DNA of 64,000 nt. It comes from Glandiceps talaboti. Its lineage: Eukaryota > Hemichordata > Enteropneusta > Spengelidae. The notes beneath the pieces are model-generated. The model was not told the DNA's origin and made no database searches. It was given only the letters and a program-made list of their open reading frames with translations. Shown here piece by piece: positions 43,795-52,439 of the stretch (its first letter is position 1; each line of letters begins with the position of its first letter). The translations under genes were made by a program, and so were the position numbers. The stretch covers positions 2,218,109 to 2,282,108 of the forward strand of contig NC_135567.1 of the NCBI RefSeq assembly GCF_964340395.1, given 5' to 3'.

Positions 43795-46578
43795 CTAGAA
43801 GCCATACAGGTGCCTGGTGTTCCTTACCGTGAGATCTAGCACTTGTGCAAGTGTGATCCCACGGCAGTCGGCTACCAAGGCGGCCACATCTCCAATATAG
43901 ATAGGAGTGTTTAGCCTTGGGTTACCCGGTACAGGGAGGTATGGCGAATCAGTCTCTATGAGGAGGCGATTCCCCGGCACCACCCTGAGGGCTTCCTTCT
44001 GAAGGGGGGAGAATCTACTTACCATGGCTGTATAACCAAAGTAGCAGTGAGGGAACGCCTCAGTCCACTGCCTCACCAATGCTGGTGAGCCCAGGAAACA
44101 GTGCAGGTGTATGGGTTGGGCCAAGTCACAGTGGGTCCTAACTAATTGTAGGGCCCTCTGGCTTGGTCCTGCCGCACATACATCACTGCTTGCTCCCCGG
44201 AGGTGTAAAACCAAGGGTTTCCCTGGGGTGCACATTTGCAATGCCTGGCATAGGACGACTTCCTGATCCTGCCATTTTTTTTTGGCTACGGACCAGTCTA
44301 ATCCGACCTCCCCTAGAGCTGCCACATGGGGCGATCGGACCAGTTCCCTCAGTCGATGTAATGACTGGGGTGCCACCCTACCGGCATGCTTTGGATGTAT
44401 TCCAACCGCTACCTTCCAACGGTTGTTGGCGGAAGGCAGAGTTGGGTATGACCCGGGGTCACAGTAAACCTCGACACCACCCAATACCTCTACCATATGT
44501 TTTGGTTTGGGTACTGAGGGTGCCGAGACTACCTCATCAGAATTAGAGGGGCGACGCTGGCCAGTCCGCCAGGCTGACAGGATACGATCCAAGTGGAAAT
44601 GTGAATCGTACGCTCTCAGTCGTGCGGGTGGCAACGAACCCCTCAAACTTTGACCGGGCACACTTACACCCTGCGAAGGGGGAGCTGGTGTAGCTTGCTC
44701 CACCACATTCGCCCGTGCACTCCTCTCTCCCTCTACTGGCGGCGCACTGACGGTTGCGGATCGCGCGGATCGCGGTTGACCCCCTCGTTGTGACATTACA
44801 GAAGGCGAGGCAGTCATTCTTACCAGTTGGCCAACCGATACAGGCTCACCAAACATGGTTGCAAATGCTGCCCGTTGCTCCTCTGTAAGAAACAACAAGA
44901 GTGTCAATATTACCCTCCAATGAACCAACACGGCAGGGGAGTTTGGTGGGCTCAGTGTGAACCTTTGTGGGATGGGAGCCCATCCAAACTCCATACACAA
45001 CCGGCGCATCACTGGAAGGTAATTGTCCGTGATCAACGCGCCTGCTGGTATGCGCAGATGTTCCGCGCTTTTGAGGAGGGACACCAGTTCAACAGCAGGG
45101 TCTGACCCTGGCCTGCCCTCACCCAATATGCAGTCACGCAACATCCTCAGTGCAGAGGACACCTTGTTCCTGACCATTGGGTGGTCACTCTCCCAAAGTG
45201 CTGGGGGAATATGCTTAAGGAACATGTGTTCCTTCAATTTTTTGCATTTCTCCCCACACTCTGGAATTGGACAAAGGACAGTGCCCGGGGGCATCCTGCC
45301 TCGTGTCTGAGGAGGGTGTGTGAGGGGGCTGGGTTCTGCTGGGTTCGACCGGCCTTTGCCAACCGTCACCCTGCGAGGTCCAACCTCACCCTCACTACGA
45401 AATGTGACTTTCATCTCAGAGAACTTCCGTCCTGGAGAAATGGCCCTTTCCTTGGGAGTCCCCACAGGGGGGCTCACCTCAGAACTGACTCTTGGGTTTG
45501 TCTGACCAGGGTTTTTCTTCCTCCTACGCCTACGTGATTTACTAATCCCTCTGGTTACTTCAGGCTGCCCTTCAGTTAACCTTTGGGATGAAACCATTGT
45601 AGGGGGGGAAGCTAAAGCCCTTGCCCTACGCCCCCGCTTCTCTCTGGCTGTTCCCCGAGACCTCCTCCTCCTACGCCTTACCCTTTGAGAAGAGTCCTCA
45701 GCTGAAATGACTCCACTCTCCCAACCCATCGGAAACTCCTCCCTATTGGGAATGGCAACCGAGGGCGGGGAAGAGGGGCCCTCCAGTGCAGGCATCTCAT
45801 CCTCAATTTCATGGCTGGCCGGTAGGAAGCAGCCTCCCTCACTCGCCTCAACTACCTCCTCAAGGGGGGCAGCCGCTGCGAGGGAAAGGTGTTCCTCCAG
45901 CGCTGATGGGTCACCCAGAGGCCGGCTGTCCTCAAAAGAGGGAACCAACCCCGAGTGATCCATCTGTGCTACATCTGTCCCCTCTGGTGGCAGTTCCTTT
46001 TGATTATGGACTACTGGCAGGACAGCTTCAAGGGCTGCCCCTTGCGACTGGTCTGAGTGCTCAGATGGTCGCTGCCAGCTCTCCACAATCTCTGGGAACT
46101 TGGTCCGATAATCTTTGACCATGCCATCATCTGGGACAGAGTAGTCAGCCACATACCTTTTTTTGGGTTTAGGCGTCTCTTGCCACCTCATTTGACGCCT
46201 GCTAGTATGGATTAGATTGGCGTCAATCCAAGTACGATCAATGCCCAGCCGCAAGTCCGCTTCCTGTCGGATCTTGGAAACCCAGTACCAATTCCCAACA
46301 CGCCTGGCTATTTGATACTGACCTTTTAGGGCCTGCTTTTTCTCAATTAGGGGGGAGGTGGCGAGTGCATCGGTGAGTCTGGACCAGGTCATCAGGACCT
46401 TCATCCTCGTGGACCGCTGCACTCTCCGCAAGGCCTCCTCCCCGGTTTCCGGTTTTCGGTCTTGTTCCTTGCGGCTGGCTCCCGGCACTCTTTCTTGCTG
46501 CCACTCCCTCTTTGTTGGGCTGCTGTCGTTCATTTTTAATTCTTGTGATATGTCTCTAAGGGATAAAGGTAATTCCAT
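43795..46578 (-). CDS. Retrotransposon ORF with C-terminal TatD-type nuclease domain (927 aa)
   Basis: Starts with ATG 8 bp after the pol stop, in the position usually held by env. Residues 1-140 are charged and contain a Trp-rich segment (NWYWVSKIRQEADLRLGIDR). Residues 140-430 are disordered with strongly basic clusters (RRRRRRSR at 301-308, SRRRRRKK near 348-355), likely nuclear or nucleic-acid targeting. C436, C441, H451 and H456 form a single C2H2-like knuckle. From about 654 a TatD metallo-hydrolase domain follows: YDSHFHLDR (H660, H662), VGIHPK (725-730), GEVGLDW (E757), LHLRG (H792), IHLHCF (H824/H826) and ETDSPYLP (D877). All expected metal ligands are kept. TatD-family proteins are DNases or RNases; the human relative TATDN2 has been reported to act on R-loop/hybrid RNA. 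A role in processing element nucleic acid is inference. There is no signal peptide or membrane segment, so it is not an envelope. Confidence 0.9.
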   Translation of the reverse strand: MELPLSLRDISQELKMNDSSPTKREWQQERVPGASRKEQDRKPETGEEALRRVQRSTRMKVLMTWSRLTDALATSPLIEKKQALKGQYQIARRVGNWYWVSKIRQEADLRLGIDRTWIDANLIHTSRRQMRWQETPKPKKRYVADYSVPDDGMVKDYRTKFPEIVESWQRPSEHSDQSQGAALEAVLPVVHNQKELPPEGTDVAQMDHSGLVPSFEDSRPLGDPSALEEHLSLAAAAPLEEVVEASEGGCFLPASHEIEDEMPALEGPSSPPSVAIPNREEFPMGWESGVISAEDSSQRVRRRRRRSRGTAREKRGRRARALASPPTMVSSQRLTEGQPEVTRGISKSRRRRRKKNPGQTNPRVSSEVSPPVGTPKERAISPGRKFSEMKVTFRSEGEVGPRRVTVGKGRSNPAEPSPLTHPPQTRGRMPPGTVLCPIPECGEKCKKLKEHMFLKHIPPALWESDHPMVRNKVSSALRMLRDCILGEGRPGSDPAVELVSLLKSAEHLRIPAGALITDNYLPVMRRLCMEFGWAPIPQRFTLSPPNSPAVLVHWRVILTLLLFLTEEQRAAFATMFGEPVSVGQLVRMTASPSVMSQRGGQPRSARSATVSAPPVEGERSARANVVEQATPAPPSQGVSVPGQSLRGSLPPARLRAYDSHFHLDRILSAWRTGQRRPSNSDEVVSAPSVPKPKHMVEVLGGVEVYCDPGSYPTLPSANNRWKVAVGIHPKHAGRVAPQSLHRLRELVRSPHVAALGEVGLDWSVAKKKWQDQEVVLCQALQMCTPGKPLVLHLRGASSDVCAAGPSQRALQLVRTHCDLAQPIHLHCFLGSPALVRQWTEAFPHCYFGYTAMVSRFSPLQKEALRVVPGNRLLIETDSPYLPVPGNPRLNTPIYIGDVAALVADCRGITLAQVLDLTVRNTRHLYGF

Positions 46579-46586
46579 GCAACAGA

Positions 46587-49500
46587 TTATTTACACGTCG
46601 GACAAGTGTACTCCTTAATTTTCTGAGCTTCACGCGAGGTTACCGCCACACAGGTCCCATGATACCACTCATAACAGCTGTCACACTGTATCATGAATTC
46701 GCCTCTGTAGGGCTTCCTGCATGTGCAATACAATACAGTATCGTTTGCATCAGAAACTAAGGGTTTACCCTGGCTATGCTTATTGAGATTATTTTTGAAT
46801 CTTAAGATCCATGAGGGTTTGTCTCGACTTTTGCATAATTTAATCCGGTCATGGTTTGCTGTCACGATGGCACGCTGGAACTTAATCTTATATAAGTATG
46901 GGGTTAACTTAGTGATGATTAGCCCAGGGCCTTTCCAAGGTTGACTAAGTTTACGTGACTTACCCTTTGCTGTTGCTGATTCGAGGATATAAACATAATC
47001 ACCTACCTTATACGGATGCATGTTTACCCTCAAATCATAATCCCTTTTCATTCTCTCTTGTGAGGATTTCAGAATGGACCTGGCAACTTCGTGTGCTGTA
47101 TGTATGGCTCTCTCAAGGTCAGTGATATATTGGATCTGGCCTTGGGGGGAGTCAGTGTCCTCCTCCTTGATGTTGAATATGAGGTCCGCCGGCTGGTTGA
47201 TCTCACGGCCCAACATCAATTTGTTTGGTGTGAAGCCAGTACTCCTATTAACACATGACCTCAGGGCCCCTGCAATCTGTGGCAAGTACAGATCCCAATC
47301 TATTTGAGATTTGCTGACAAAACACCTTACTGCATCCATGAGCGTCCTGTTGAAGCGCTCCACTTGGCCATTGGCAGATGGTCTGTATGGTGTTGTCCTA
47401 GCTTTGTGGATCTGCAACACTTCACAGATTGCGGTGAACAGCTTACTCTCGAAGTTCGGTCCTTGATCTGAAAAAATCTCAAATGGGTAGCCAAAACGTG
47501 AAAAGAAACCATTCACAGCTGCTTGGGCTGTTACCTCAGCAGTCTGAGATGGCAGGGGAATACATTCCACCCATTTCGTGAATTGGTCTACCATCATGAG
47601 AATATATTCATTACCCGCAGTCGTTTTAGGTAATGGTCCCAAAAAATCTAGATGAACCCTTTCCATTGGTGAACCAGCATGATATTGAGTGAGTTGGCAT
47701 TTAGCCTTCCTCACTGGTTTTTTGCTTTTATTGCAGATAGGGCAGGAAGAAATAAAGTGGTTGATATCCTTGGACATACCATGCCAAAAGTATTTTTCCT
47801 GCACCTTGGCCTTTGTTCTGGTCATACCCTGATGGCCAGCAGCCGGAATATCATGGTGTAATGTGATAAGTTCGGTCTGCATAGCTCCCGGGACAACCAG
47901 AACTGCAAGATTGTCATCAATTCCCTTTTTCTTTATAACCCCGCCGTCTAGGTAAAAAAGGTCTCTATTTATCCAATAGTATTTCCTAGAAGGGGAAGCC
48001 AAAAAGATGTCCTTATCCCTGGGTTTAGTTCCTACTTTTAGCCATTGCAGAAGGTCTTGTAGATTTGGGTCTTTCCCCTGGGCCTCCTCAATATCAACAT
48101 CCTGATACCCCAGAAATGACATACCAGTGTTTTTCCCCCTAAATCTGGTGACTACACAAAGTCGGGGGCCTGGTTCAGATATTTTCACTATGTCAATATC
48201 AGGGTATAAACTATCGTATAAACTATCGTTGGGTTGAGAGGTGCTCTCAGGGTCCCAATTAACTTTCTGGTCAGGCTCCCAGGGCCAGAGTGGATGATGA
48301 TTATGGACACCTACCTGAGAAGTGACAGAATCTTGCATAGGCCTTACCAATTCACACTTAGGTTCATTAAGAACTTCTTCCAAGGGGGACACCGCTGCAA
48401 GAGGGATCACATCATCCACATCTTCCTGGAATTTGTACCAATTACGGTGAGCCCTAGTGCAGTACGGACATCCACCACAGGGAAGGTTCTCTGGATTCAC
48501 CTGAAATGAAAAGTCTGGACAAGGGTTGTCATGGTACATGCGGGAGAGAGCATCAGCATTGACATGCTTACTACCTGGACGATGTTGAACAGTTAAGTGG
48601 TACTGACTCAATTCTTCCAACCATCTGGCTATTTGGCCTTGTGGCTCCTTAAAGCGCAGTAACCACGTTAAACTATTATGGTCCGTTCTTACAGTGAAGT
48701 AGTTGCCCAGCAAGTAGTGTTTAAACTGCCGAGTAAACCTAATCACTGCAAGTAATTCTTTTCTAGTAGTGCAGTAACGCCTCTGCTCTGCTGTCAAGGA
48801 ATAGCTACCATATGAAACTACCCTTTCCACCCCGTCTTGAACCTGAAGAAGTTCTGCACCTATGGCAAAATCTGAAGCATCAGTGTCCAGAATGAATGGA
48901 TCCTGACGGTTAGCGAGAGTTATTACGGGGGCCGAAGATAGTGCTAATTTGATTTGTTCAAAAGCATCAGTATGCTCCTGGCCCCAACTGAATGGCTTCT
49001 CACCCGTCAGACAATACAATGGAATGGCCATTTTGGCTAAATCTTTAATGAAAGCACGGTGATAGTTAGCAAAGCCTAAGAATCTTTGGACTCCCCTAAC
49101 ATTCTTCGGAATGGGCCAGTCCCTGATAACTTTTATTGATTCCTGTTCTAGTTCGACCTTACCATCCTTCACTATGCGTCCTAGGAAGACAACTTGTCTC
49201 TGAAATAGCTCACACTTGCGGGGCTTCAGTTTTAATTGAAACTCTCGCAGTCGCTCAAATACCATCCTGAGGTTACACAGGTGATTTTCAAAGCAAGTGC
49301 CCAACACTAGTATATCATCAAGAAATGCCAATACAATGTCCCATTCTAACCCTCTTAGCACTAAGTTCATGACCCTTGAAAAAGTCGCTGGGGCATTGCA
49401 GAGTCCAAATGGCATACGAGTAAATTCATATAAACCGTACTTGGTAGTAAAAGCGGTTTTCTTACAATCCGCTGCATTGATTTTAACTTGCCAGTAAGCT

Positions 49501-50825
49501 GAGTTTGCATCTAGTTTTGTATACCAAGAGTGACCCGACAATGCATCAAAGCACTCATCAACAAGTGGGAGGGGGAATACGTCTTTCATGGTGTTTTGAT
49601 TCAAAGACCTATAGTCAATGCACCATCGGACGCTTCCATCTCTCTTCCTTACAAGAACAGGTGCGGAAGCCCAATCAGAAGTCGACGGACGGATTACCTT
49701 AGAATCTAACATTTTATTTAAATGAGCTTCTTCCTCATTGGCAAAACACATGGGGGTTCTCCTCATGCGCTCTTTACTGGGCCTCGCATCACCAGTGTCG
49801 ATTTCGTGTTCAAGGGCCGTAAAGTTGCCAAGGTCGAAGTCATTCTTAGCGAAAACATCTGAATTTTCATACAGTAATTGTTTTACCTGTTTCGCTTGTT
49901 CCAGATTTAAGTTGGATATAGACCTTTCATAAAGATCTTGTAGATGTTCAGGTATCTGCCAATCCGTGATCGTTTCTGATGTTGGCTCCGGGGCCTTTTC
50001 AAAAGGAATGTGGTCAGCCTCGGCTGCTTGTGCAATGACCTTGCCTTTATGCAAAACCACTGGCTCCACAGACGGGTTAACCACACAAATTTTTGGCATT
50101 GATCCTCCTGAATGCAAGGTCTTGGGAACCATAACCTTCAGACCTTCCACCGGCTCAACTAAGTAGTCAGACATCTGCTCCGAAATGGTACAGGGTAGTC
50201 TTACCACTGAGTTGGGGGGAATATCTGTTCTACGGGTCACAGTGACCTTTGCTATCCTAGGTGGTGCCGGCCTATTGTCAAAAGACATGCTAATGATCTC
50301 AGTCCCTATTTGAAGTCTACCATTTAAAAGATCTAATTTTGCCCCATTGGATTTAAGGAAATCTAAGCCCAAAAGCATTTCATTCCCAATTGGTGCGACA
50401 TAGACCTTTTCCCAGAAAGAGCTTTTACCTAATCCAAGTTCTACTGGACCTATAATAAAACCCTTCATCTTTAAATCCCTACCAGCAGTTTGCATGGTTA
50501 CTGATTTGATAACTGGGGGTTTAACTTTGATCTTATTATAAAGCTTATCTGAAATAATGGTGACTTCAGCAGCTGTGTCAATGACAGCATAACTTGAGTG
50601 CCCCTGTACTGAAATTGGAATACTGTACATTGACCCTGACTGCAACTGACAAACTGTCACCTCATCAGCATCATTGGCATGAGAGGCTATAATTTGCTCA
50701 GCTTGATTTTTTATTTGCTGCAACTTTGGTGAGTCCACACGTTCTGTCATATCCTCATTGAAAGGGGATGCAGACGAGGGAATACCATTACAAGGACTGG
50801 ACTGGCCTTTGACTAAACGGGTCAA
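46587..50825 (-). CDS. pol: Gypsy pol: protease, RT, RNase H, integrase with C-terminal PHD finger (1412 aa)
   Basis: Domains in order: aspartic protease (YAVIDTAAEVTIIS, D83; the usual third Gly of the triad is Ala); reverse transcriptase about 365-560 (KLDANSAYWQVKI; MPFGLCNAPATFSRVMN; FLDD 501-504); RNase H about 643-765 (ILDTDASDFAIGAEL; TDHNSLTW); integrase zinc site about 990-1031 (H991, H998, C1028, C1031); DDE core D1060, D1120, E1156 (FSDQGPNF; NGQVERFN); a GKGSRKL-type C-terminal region. At 1366-1411 there is a PHD finger, C4HC3: C1367, C1369, C1381, C1384, H1389, C1392, C1408, C1411. Aromatic Y1366 and W1387 are placed as in readers of histone H3K4me3 such as PHF8. The reported start codon is TTG; the frame is open a few codons further up and overlaps the gag remnant by about 40 nt in the -1 frame, so expression by frameshifting is likely. 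No stops or breaks are seen. Confidence 0.97.
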   Translation of the reverse strand: MTRLVKGQSSPCNGIPSSASPFNEDMTERVDSPKLQQIKNQAEQIIASHANDADEVTVCQLQSGSMYSIPISVQGHSSYAVIDTAAEVTIISDKLYNKIKVKPPVIKSVTMQTAGRDLKMKGFIIGPVELGLGKSSFWEKVYVAPIGNEMLLGLDFLKSNGAKLDLLNGRLQIGTEIISMSFDNRPAPPRIAKVTVTRRTDIPPNSVVRLPCTISEQMSDYLVEPVEGLKVMVPKTLHSGGSMPKICVVNPSVEPVVLHKGKVIAQAAEADHIPFEKAPEPTSETITDWQIPEHLQDLYERSISNLNLEQAKQVKQLLYENSDVFAKNDFDLGNFTALEHEIDTGDARPSKERMRRTPMCFANEEEAHLNKMLDSKVIRPSTSDWASAPVLVRKRDGSVRWCIDYRSLNQNTMKDVFPLPLVDECFDALSGHSWYTKLDANSAYWQVKINAADCKKTAFTTKYGLYEFTRMPFGLCNAPATFSRVMNLVLRGLEWDIVLAFLDDILVLGTCFENHLCNLRMVFERLREFQLKLKPRKCELFQRQVVFLGRIVKDGKVELEQESIKVIRDWPIPKNVRGVQRFLGFANYHRAFIKDLAKMAIPLYCLTGEKPFSWGQEHTDAFEQIKLALSSAPVITLANRQDPFILDTDASDFAIGAELLQVQDGVERVVSYGSYSLTAEQRRYCTTRKELLAVIRFTRQFKHYLLGNYFTVRTDHNSLTWLLRFKEPQGQIARWLEELSQYHLTVQHRPGSKHVNADALSRMYHDNPCPDFSFQVNPENLPCGGCPYCTRAHRNWYKFQEDVDDVIPLAAVSPLEEVLNEPKCELVRPMQDSVTSQVGVHNHHPLWPWEPDQKVNWDPESTSQPNDSLYDSLYPDIDIVKISEPGPRLCVVTRFRGKNTGMSFLGYQDVDIEEAQGKDPNLQDLLQWLKVGTKPRDKDIFLASPSRKYYWINRDLFYLDGGVIKKKGIDDNLAVLVVPGAMQTELITLHHDIPAAGHQGMTRTKAKVQEKYFWHGMSKDINHFISSCPICNKSKKPVRKAKCQLTQYHAGSPMERVHLDFLGPLPKTTAGNEYILMMVDQFTKWVECIPLPSQTAEVTAQAAVNGFFSRFGYPFEIFSDQGPNFESKLFTAICEVLQIHKARTTPYRPSANGQVERFNRTLMDAVRCFVSKSQIDWDLYLPQIAGALRSCVNRSTGFTPNKLMLGREINQPADLIFNIKEEDTDSPQGQIQYITDLERAIHTAHEVARSILKSSQERMKRDYDLRVNMHPYKVGDYVYILESATAKGKSRKLSQPWKGPGLIITKLTPYLYKIKFQRAIVTANHDRIKLCKSRDKPSWILRFKNNLNKHSQGKPLVSDANDTVLYCTCRKPYRGEFMIQCDSCYEWYHGTCVAVTSREAQKIKEYTCPTCK

Positions 50826-50827
50826 CC

Positions 50828-51104
50828 CTAGGCCTGGTAAGTTGACCCTTTGGTGTTTCCCGAAAAATTGTTAGACCTGGGGGGTGACCGACTACGCATG
50901 GGGGAGACTGAAGGACAATCCCTGATGTAACAAGTCGGCATTGACGTAGCGCCGAAGCAATTAGCAATTCGACACAAACGTCGCCTTTTTTGTGACTTGA
51001 AATCCGAAACCTCCGACGCAGTTCGTACTGTCAAGCCGGCAACAAAATTATCACACAACAAATAATAAACGATTTCCAACGCAAGCTCGAAAAAGTCGCA
51101 GCGC
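50828..51104 (-). pseudogene. Gag remnant
   Basis: An open frame runs from just inside the 5' LTR to a TAG at 50828. Its start (FFELALEIVYYLLCDNFVAG) looks like the end of a Gypsy capsid region, where a DxFxxGL pattern is common. After this comes a basic segment with cysteines (KSQKRRRLCRIANC) and an SPPRS-rich end. With only about 90 codons, most of gag is missing, presumably by deletion after or before insertion. The alternative is a lineage that encodes its nucleocapsid function elsewhere, for example in the basic 927-aa ORF. Confidence 0.5.
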
Positions 51105-51106
51105 CA
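51089..51106 (-). other. Primer-binding site candidate
   Basis: TGGCGCTGCGAC (minus strand), one base after the 5' LTR end. It starts with TGG as expected for a tRNA 3' CCA partner. The priming tRNA cannot be named from this alone. Confidence 0.55.
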
Positions 51107-51107
51107 G

Positions 51108-51395
51108 TGAAGTAATTTCCCTTTAGGGTAAAGTTACTTTGAACAGCACGGCTTGTAGCCCAACCAATATATTTAGTCACACCAATTTACACACTAAAAT
51201 TGCCACACATAAATATATCACACGGAGCGTAATTACTTACTTGTTTTCACTTTGCTGTCTGTCCTTCGAGTGCCGGTATTTGCCGATCCGGATGGCATCG
51301 TGACTTCTGGCACAGAGGGCGCCATCCGCCACCTGGCTGACAGCTGCACAGGGGCCTGTGGACTGTCAGCAGGACAGTAGTCGGCAAATACCACA
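51108..51395 (-). repeat. 5' LTR (288 bp)
   Basis: Direct copy of the 3' LTR with no difference found by eye. Flanked outside by GCTG, which equals the four bases before 43246. Confidence 0.95.
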
Positions 51396-51465
51396 GCTGC
51401 ATGATCCATGCAGGGTATAAACTAGACTGTTGACAGTCGTTCGTGCCTTTTTTGCTACGTTTTAT
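51396..51465 (-). CDS. Candidate exon, 5' half, interrupted by the Gypsy element
   Basis: On the minus strand an acceptor (TAGTTTTAG) at 51466 is followed by an open frame (RSKKGTNDCQQSSLYPAWIM) that runs into the Gypsy target site and stays open in the same frame across it to the donor at 43172. The reconstructed open stretch is about 46 codons. Moderate evidence only; the upstream tract is short of pyrimidines. Confidence 0.25.
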
Positions 51466-51736
51466 CTAAAACTAAGGTCATCGCCTCGCTCCGATTACCC
51501 CGCTATAACCGCGTACTGATTGAACGGTGAGTGCTCGAAACACATGAAATGGTTCACTTCACTTCCAGGTTGCTTCGCGCGTGCGCATTACATTTGTCAA
51601 GATGCTGAGGGAATCCCCCATTCTTTTACTCATTAGCATTTTCAGCTATTTATAGTAAGCACCACCCGACTCGTATCATTGTAGAGGAGACACTGGCCAC
51701 ACACCCCTATCAGAGCTGGCCATTGGTACCGCCCCC
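51466..51736. other. Anonymous sequence
   Basis: CpG-containing sequence, then a segment (about 51690-51735) that is the inverse of part of the dispersed repeat at 30700. No gene. Confidence 0.5.
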
Positions 51737-51789
51737 AGGTATGTATGTATGTATGTATGTATGTATGTATGTATGTATGTATGTATGTA
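51737..51789. repeat. (ATGT)n microsatellite
   Basis: Thirteen or so units directly before the Penelope fragment. Confidence 0.95.
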
Positions 51790-51970
51790 TGTATTACGCA
51801 ACCTTATAATCCGTCGACCAAGGACAGCCGTGTTCTATTTACTACCTAAGATACATAAGGTTAATATTCCTAGTAGGCCCATCGTCTCTGCTTGTAACCG
51901 CCCTACGGAACACATCGCGAGTTATTTGGATGCCCTTTTACGACCAATTGTGGCATCTCAGCCCACCTAC
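51790..51970 (+). pseudogene. Penelope-like element RT fragment
   Basis: About 60 codons: [18 protein letters not shown], then SRPIVSACNRPTEHIASYLD and LLRPIVASQPTYI. The PKIHK...RPIVSA...SYLD pattern is characteristic of Penelope-like reverse transcriptases. It is cut at both sides by microsatellites (ATGT and TA), so only part of the early RT motifs is left. Confidence 0.8.

Positions 51971-51972
<2 letters not shown>

Positions 51973-52057
<85 letters not shown>
51973..52057. repeat. (TA)n
   Basis: TA tract between the Penelope RT fragment and the hammerhead-bearing segment. Confidence 0.95.
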
Positions 52058-52059
<2 letters not shown>

Positions 52060-52114
52060 CTCGGTGAGTATCAATCTGCTAAGACAGTGCTCTATACCGC
52101 AGTGGCAGAGCGTA

Positions 52115-52209
52115 ATAGTTTTGGTAGTACTGATGTTGAGAGTTGTCTGATGATCGCGCCATGCGTGAAACTCCGAGTTACAACCAAGAAAGAGTTCCAG
52201 TACTACCAA

Positions 52210-52215
<6 letters not shown>
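52115..52215 (+). ncRNA. Hammerhead ribozyme, Penelope-type, copy 2 (full stem I)
   Basis: Core CTGATGA (52147-52153) and GAAA (52167-52170). Stem II is TCGCG/TGCGT around CCA (52154-52166, with one G-T pair and a U-U closing mismatch). Short stem III is ACT-CCG-AGT (52170-52178). Predicted cleavage follows GTT at 52179. Stem I pairs TTGT (52143-52146) with ACAA (52180-52183) and, beyond an internal loop, 17 perfect pairs (52115-52131 with 52199-52215). All catalytic-core positions known for hammerheads are kept. It lies 145 bp after a Penelope RT fragment on the same strand. Penelope elements are known to carry type I hammerheads in their terminal repeats. Confidence 0.85.
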
Positions 52216-52268
<53 letters not shown>

Positions 52269-52286
52269 TATATATATATATATATA
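52216..52286. repeat. (TA)n
   Basis: TA tract after the ribozyme with one irregular spot (AATATTATA near 52260). Confidence 0.95.
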
Positions 52287-52439
52287 TAACTATGTTGCTC
52301 TTAAAGGCCACCAGCCAAATCGCACATTTACAAGAACGAGCAATAGGAATATAATGTTACAGCATACAGAGAGAAAAGCAGATTTTATATACATGAATGA
52401 AACAACTAAAATAATTTAAATACATTCCTTTCTTAACTT

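Larger units (their letters stand above)
43246..51395 (-). mobile_element. Ty3/Gypsy LTR retrotransposon with PHD integrase and TatD ORF (8150 bp)
   Basis: Two 288-bp direct LTRs, TG...CA in orientation, flanked by the 4-bp duplication GCTG (43242-43245 and 51396-51399). Transcription would run right to left: 5' LTR 51108-51395, PBS candidate, gag remnant, pol ORF 50825-46587, second ORF 46578-43795, PPT, 3' LTR 43246-43533. Order PR-RT-RH-IN places it in Metaviridae (Ty3/Gypsy). By eye the two LTRs are identical over 288 bp and both large ORFs are uninterrupted, which points to a recent insertion. Unusual points are the PHD finger on integrase, a TatD-type nuclease in the env position, and the near absence of gag. 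A short (TA)n lies in the 3' untranslated part (43619-43648). Confidence 0.95.

Noticed and set aside
44163-46618. Several plus-strand frames of 60-127 codons inside the Gypsy element
   Set aside because: Antisense shadows of the TatD ORF and pol. They have no domains and lack independent starts or signals.
43246-51395. Endogenous retrovirus with envelope
   Set aside because: The third large ORF has no signal peptide, furin-type site or membrane anchor; it ends in a TatD nuclease domain. The element is an LTR retrotransposon.
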